A DNA stretch of 21,555 bases, taken from a virus. Location of the stretch: positions 1 to 21,555 of the IMG/VR virus record IMGVR_UViG_3300036944_001072. The stretch is one strand, 5' to 3'. Below the pieces are notes generated by a model that saw only the letters and a program-made list of their open reading frames with translations, had not been told where the DNA came from and made no database searches. Both the position numbers and the translations under genes were made by a program. This document shows positions 19,549 to 21,555 of this stretch, piece by piece (the first letter of the stretch is position 1; each line of letters starts with the position of its first letter).

Positions 19549-20571
19549 TCATTTGGCCTTTTTCATCGCCCGATCCGCCAGACGTTCCTGATCGGCAGAC
19601 GCTGTGTAGGTCGCGACCTCCGACAGATTCTTGTGTCCGGTGATCGACATGATTTCATTTGCGCTGCATCCGGCTTCCGCCAAGCGACGTGCTGCCGCTT
19701 TCCGCAGACCGTGCGGGGCAGACCGTGGCGGGAGGCCCGCAGCCTGGGCGGCATCAGTGAACCAGTTCGTAAAACCTGCCGGACTGAACGGCTGACCGTA
19801 TTGCGTCTGCACGAATGTGAGCTGGTCGCGCGGTACCTGGTCGATCTCTGCCTGAAGCGTCCGGTGAATAGGGATCCACAGATTGGTCCGTCCACCTGAC
19901 TTGGCCTGCGCGACAGCTATTCGACCGTCCTTGACGTGCTGACGGCCCATTGTGACCACGTCTGACCGGCGCTGGGCGGTATAGAGCAACAAGTGCAGGG
20001 CCAGACGCTGACGGGTGCCTGTGGGCCAGTAGGCCTCGAACCTGGCAATGTCGTCCTCTGACCAGGGCCTGAACCCCTCACCAGTCTTTCGCGGGCGACG
20101 CATCCCCGCCATCGGATTGTCCTTGCGCCAGCCATGCTCGACAGCGTGGGTCAGGAGAAGCCGCAGGACACGGCGCAGGCTGTATTCGTCCTTTTTCTGC
20201 TGATCGAGCAGCTTGACGATGTGGCGATATTCCAGACCGCTGACCGGCAGATGGCCGTGGACCGCCCTGAACTTGTCGATCACCAGGCGATATTTGCGCT
20301 GGGTCTTTGGCCCAATGCCTGTGAACCGGCTAGAACGATAATAGGAGACGCACAGGGTGCTGATTGACCCTGGCAAGGTTCGCTCTACCCCTGCGCCTTC
20401 AGACGGCCCTGTGACCGTGTCCAGGGCGCTCTGATAGGCCTCCATGAACTCCCTCGACCCAGGCAGACCGGGCAGGGCAATCCGTGCAGCACCTGGCCGG
20501 CGGAAATAGTGCCGCCAGACCCCGTGTCTGTCCTGATAACGCTGGATCCATCGCAGCTTTAGGTCGGTCAT
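19549..20571 (-). CDS. int: Tyrosine recombinase/phage integrase
   Basis: 340 aa from ATG 20571, which overlaps the previous gene's TGA (ATGA); an upstream start at 20595 is possible but lies inside that gene. The N-terminal DNA-binding part contains RYQDRHGVWRHYFRRPG (an AP2-like arm-binding segment), and the SAM-like core-binding domain spans about 80-165. The catalytic domain has Arg in YTAQRRSDVVTMG, Lys in VAQAKSGG, HGLRKAA (His-x-x-Arg), GHKNLSEVATYTASA with the second His and the nucleophilic Tyr. All residues needed for activity appear present. It should integrate the element at a host attB. The candidate attP lies immediately downstream. Confidence 0.95.
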   Translation of the reverse strand: MTDLKLRWIQRYQDRHGVWRHYFRRPGAARIALPGLPGSREFMEAYQSALDTVTGPSEGAGVERTLPGSISTLCVSYYRSSRFTGIGPKTQRKYRLVIDKFRAVHGHLPVSGLEYRHIVKLLDQQKKDEYSLRRVLRLLLTHAVEHGWRKDNPMAGMRRPRKTGEGFRPWSEDDIARFEAYWPTGTRQRLALHLLLYTAQRRSDVVTMGRQHVKDGRIAVAQAKSGGRTNLWIPIHRTLQAEIDQVPRDQLTFVQTQYGQPFSPAGFTNWFTDAAQAAGLPPRSAPHGLRKAAARRLAEAGCSANEIMSITGHKNLSEVATYTASADQERLADRAMKKAK

Positions 20572-20765
20572 CTGATCGCCAGGGCGTCGTCCCACAGGTT
20601 TGCAGGGGGTTCGCTTTCATCCCGCGCGCTTGCGTCTGGGTGTGTCAAGCGCAGTTCATAGGCCCCATCGGGACGCAGAACGATGCCGGTGACCGCCTGG
20701 CCGAGGGCTGTGGCGGTTTTCATGGCCCGCTTGAGGGTGGCTTGGCTGATGGCGCTGCGGGTCAT
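20568..20765 (-). CDS. Small integrase-associated protein (65 aa)
   Basis: 65 aa; ATG 20765 overlaps the upstream TGA (ATGA), and its TGA overlaps the int start (ATGA). It begins TRSAISQATLKRAMKTATAL, then VTGIVLRPDGAYELRLTHPD. Small proteins of the form 'ALKRA.KAA...G..V......PDG.I.L' are common directly upstream of integrase genes in alphaproteobacterial prophages. Their role is not established; an excisionase or integrase-accessory function is inferred from position. Confidence 0.65.
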   Translation of the reverse strand: MTRSAISQATLKRAMKTATALGQAVTGIVLRPDGAYELRLTHPDASARDESEPPANLWDDALAIR

Positions 20766-21046
20766 GGCGCTGACACCTTGGGTTTTTCGCCATAAGGACC
20801 GCGAGGCCCTTGTGCGGCCCATGAACCTGCCAGTGGGCTTGTCTCGCTGATAACCGTGACGATGATGTGGCGCATGTGCCTGGGCTTGGACACGCCACAT
20901 TCAATCAGGGCATTGACTACCGTGGACCCATATTCGTGGACGATTTCCCGCACCTCTGGTGGGAGGCTGTCTATGCGGTCCATTCGCGCCCGGCGCTTGT
21001 CGTCAATCCACTGTTGATTGCTGGGTTCAGATCGGCGCTCCGTCAT
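20762..21046 (-). CDS. Hypothetical protein upstream of integrase (94 aa)
   Basis: The ATG at 21046 shares a base with the previous stop (TGATG) and has AAGGGGG about 6 bases upstream; a GTG at 21049 is an equally coupled alternative. The N-terminus is charged (RRSEPSNQQWIDDKRRARMD), the middle is RIDSLPPEVREIVHEYGS, followed by VVNALIECGVSKPRHMRHII. The 'LP.E.R..VHEYG..VV.AL...GV.....' segment suggests a helical protein. No family recognised. Confidence 0.6.
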   Translation of the reverse strand: MTERRSEPSNQQWIDDKRRARMDRIDSLPPEVREIVHEYGSTVVNALIECGVSKPRHMRHIIVTVISETSPLAGSWAAQGPRGPYGEKPKVSAP

Positions 21047-21555
21047 CACCCGCCCCCTTGCATGTTCAGGGCGGCCTCTGCCTGTGCAAGCATGGCCTCT
21101 ACGGCGCGGGGGTTGCCAGCCACCTGGACCTGAAACCGACTGTCGATCAGGAAGAAGCCCAAGGCCTCCCGCAACCTCTCCGCCTCCGTATCCACCTTGA
21201 GCAAACCATGACAGGCGTCAGCGTATAGCTGCTTCCACCGCGCCACCTCGGTCTCAAGGTCGGCCAGCCGAGAGGCGGGGATGAGGGCCGACAGTTCGGC
21301 CTGATCGGCGCACACTGACCGCCCGCCAAGGAAGGTCATCCACCACACGACCATAGGTCGCTTCGGGTTCTGACTGTCGCTCACAAAGTCCATCGTCACC
21401 GGCAACAGCCACTCGCTGCCGGGGGTGAGGGTGTTCCAGTCCCCGGGTCGATACGTCGAACCAGTCCCGGTACACCGATGGCAGATAGGACCGCCACGGT
21501 CCATGTGGCTGAAGTCAGTTCCACCGCAATACACGCAGGGCTTAAGCACGCTCAT
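21046..21555 (-). CDS. Zinc-ribbon protein with helical C-terminus (169 aa)
   Basis: ATG at the extreme window end (21555-21553); an earlier start outside the window cannot be ruled out. The N-terminus has two Cys pairs, CVYCGG (7-12) and CHRC (25-28), forming a zinc ribbon. The middle holds a hydrophobic strand region (SEWLLPVTMDFVSD, RPMVVWWMTFLGG). The C-terminal half is helical and probably coiled-coil (ASRLADLETEVARWKQLYAD, EAERLREALGF, AVEAMLAQAEAALNMQ). No family recognised. It is the first visible gene of the leftward integrase operon. Confidence 0.65.
   Translation of the reverse strand: MSVLKPCVYCGGTDFSHMDRGGPICHRCTGTGSTYRPGDWNTLTPGSEWLLPVTMDFVSDSQNPKRPMVVWWMTFLGGRSVCADQAELSALIPASRLADLETEVARWKQLYADACHGLLKVDTEAERLREALGFFLIDSRFQVQVAGNPRAVEAMLAQAEAALNMQGGG

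Overview
The window is part of a tailed-phage or prophage-type genome from an alphaproteobacterial host. The main host clue is a pair of GcrA-type regulators (GcrA is an alphaproteobacterial cell-cycle regulator). The moderately high GC also fits: about 58% in one line I counted in the left part and about 65% in one counted right of 16,270. No rRNA, tRNA, IS element or CRISPR array was seen. Almost every gene is translationally coupled to the next by ATGA, GTGA or TGATG overlaps, and this fixed many of the start codons.

Layout. (1) 1-3141, minus strand: a leftward early operon with three hypothetical proteins, three tiny membrane peptides plus one tiny acidic protein, an ERF single-strand annealing protein, a small protein with an SSB-like acidic tip, a DUF1367-like protein, and an HNH endonuclease cut by the window edge. 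(2) 3142-3283: divergent switch region. (3) 3284-11434, plus strand: a long coupled early operon with a Cro/CI-like HTH protein, SNF2 helicase, SPPF-type DNA methyltransferase, a small C5-like cytosine methyltransferase, VRR-NUC nuclease, a GcrA-like HTH protein, a long GcrA homologue, a winged-helix protein, DnaB helicase, a replication initiator/loader-like protein, a NusG-like antiterminator and two small proteins. (4) 11435-11726: early/late intergenic region with a hairpin and a 13-bp direct repeat. (5) 11727-16267: late genes: a beta-rich putative virion protein, small and large terminase, another beta-rich virion protein, and a spike/fiber with two tandem modules. (6) 16320-19247: a higher-GC lysis module with two holin-like membrane proteins, a metallophosphoesterase, an M15-type endolysin, a 38-aa membrane peptide and overlapping Rz/Rz1 spanins, ending in a strong intrinsic terminator. 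(7) 19340-19540: a repeat array that looks like an intact attP. (8) 19549-21555, minus strand: tyrosine integrase with three small genes upstream.

Reading the parts together: the HTH protein probably controls the switch. The leftward arm supplies recombination and the rightward arm supplies replication plus an unusual DNA-methylation, helicase, nuclease and GcrA block. A NusG-like factor encoded just before the late region may allow read-through into packaging, fiber and lysis genes. The striking absence is portal, protease, major capsid and tail-assembly genes: the terminase is followed directly by spike/fiber and lysis genes. Either those genes lie outside this window, or the element depends on another phage for its particle.
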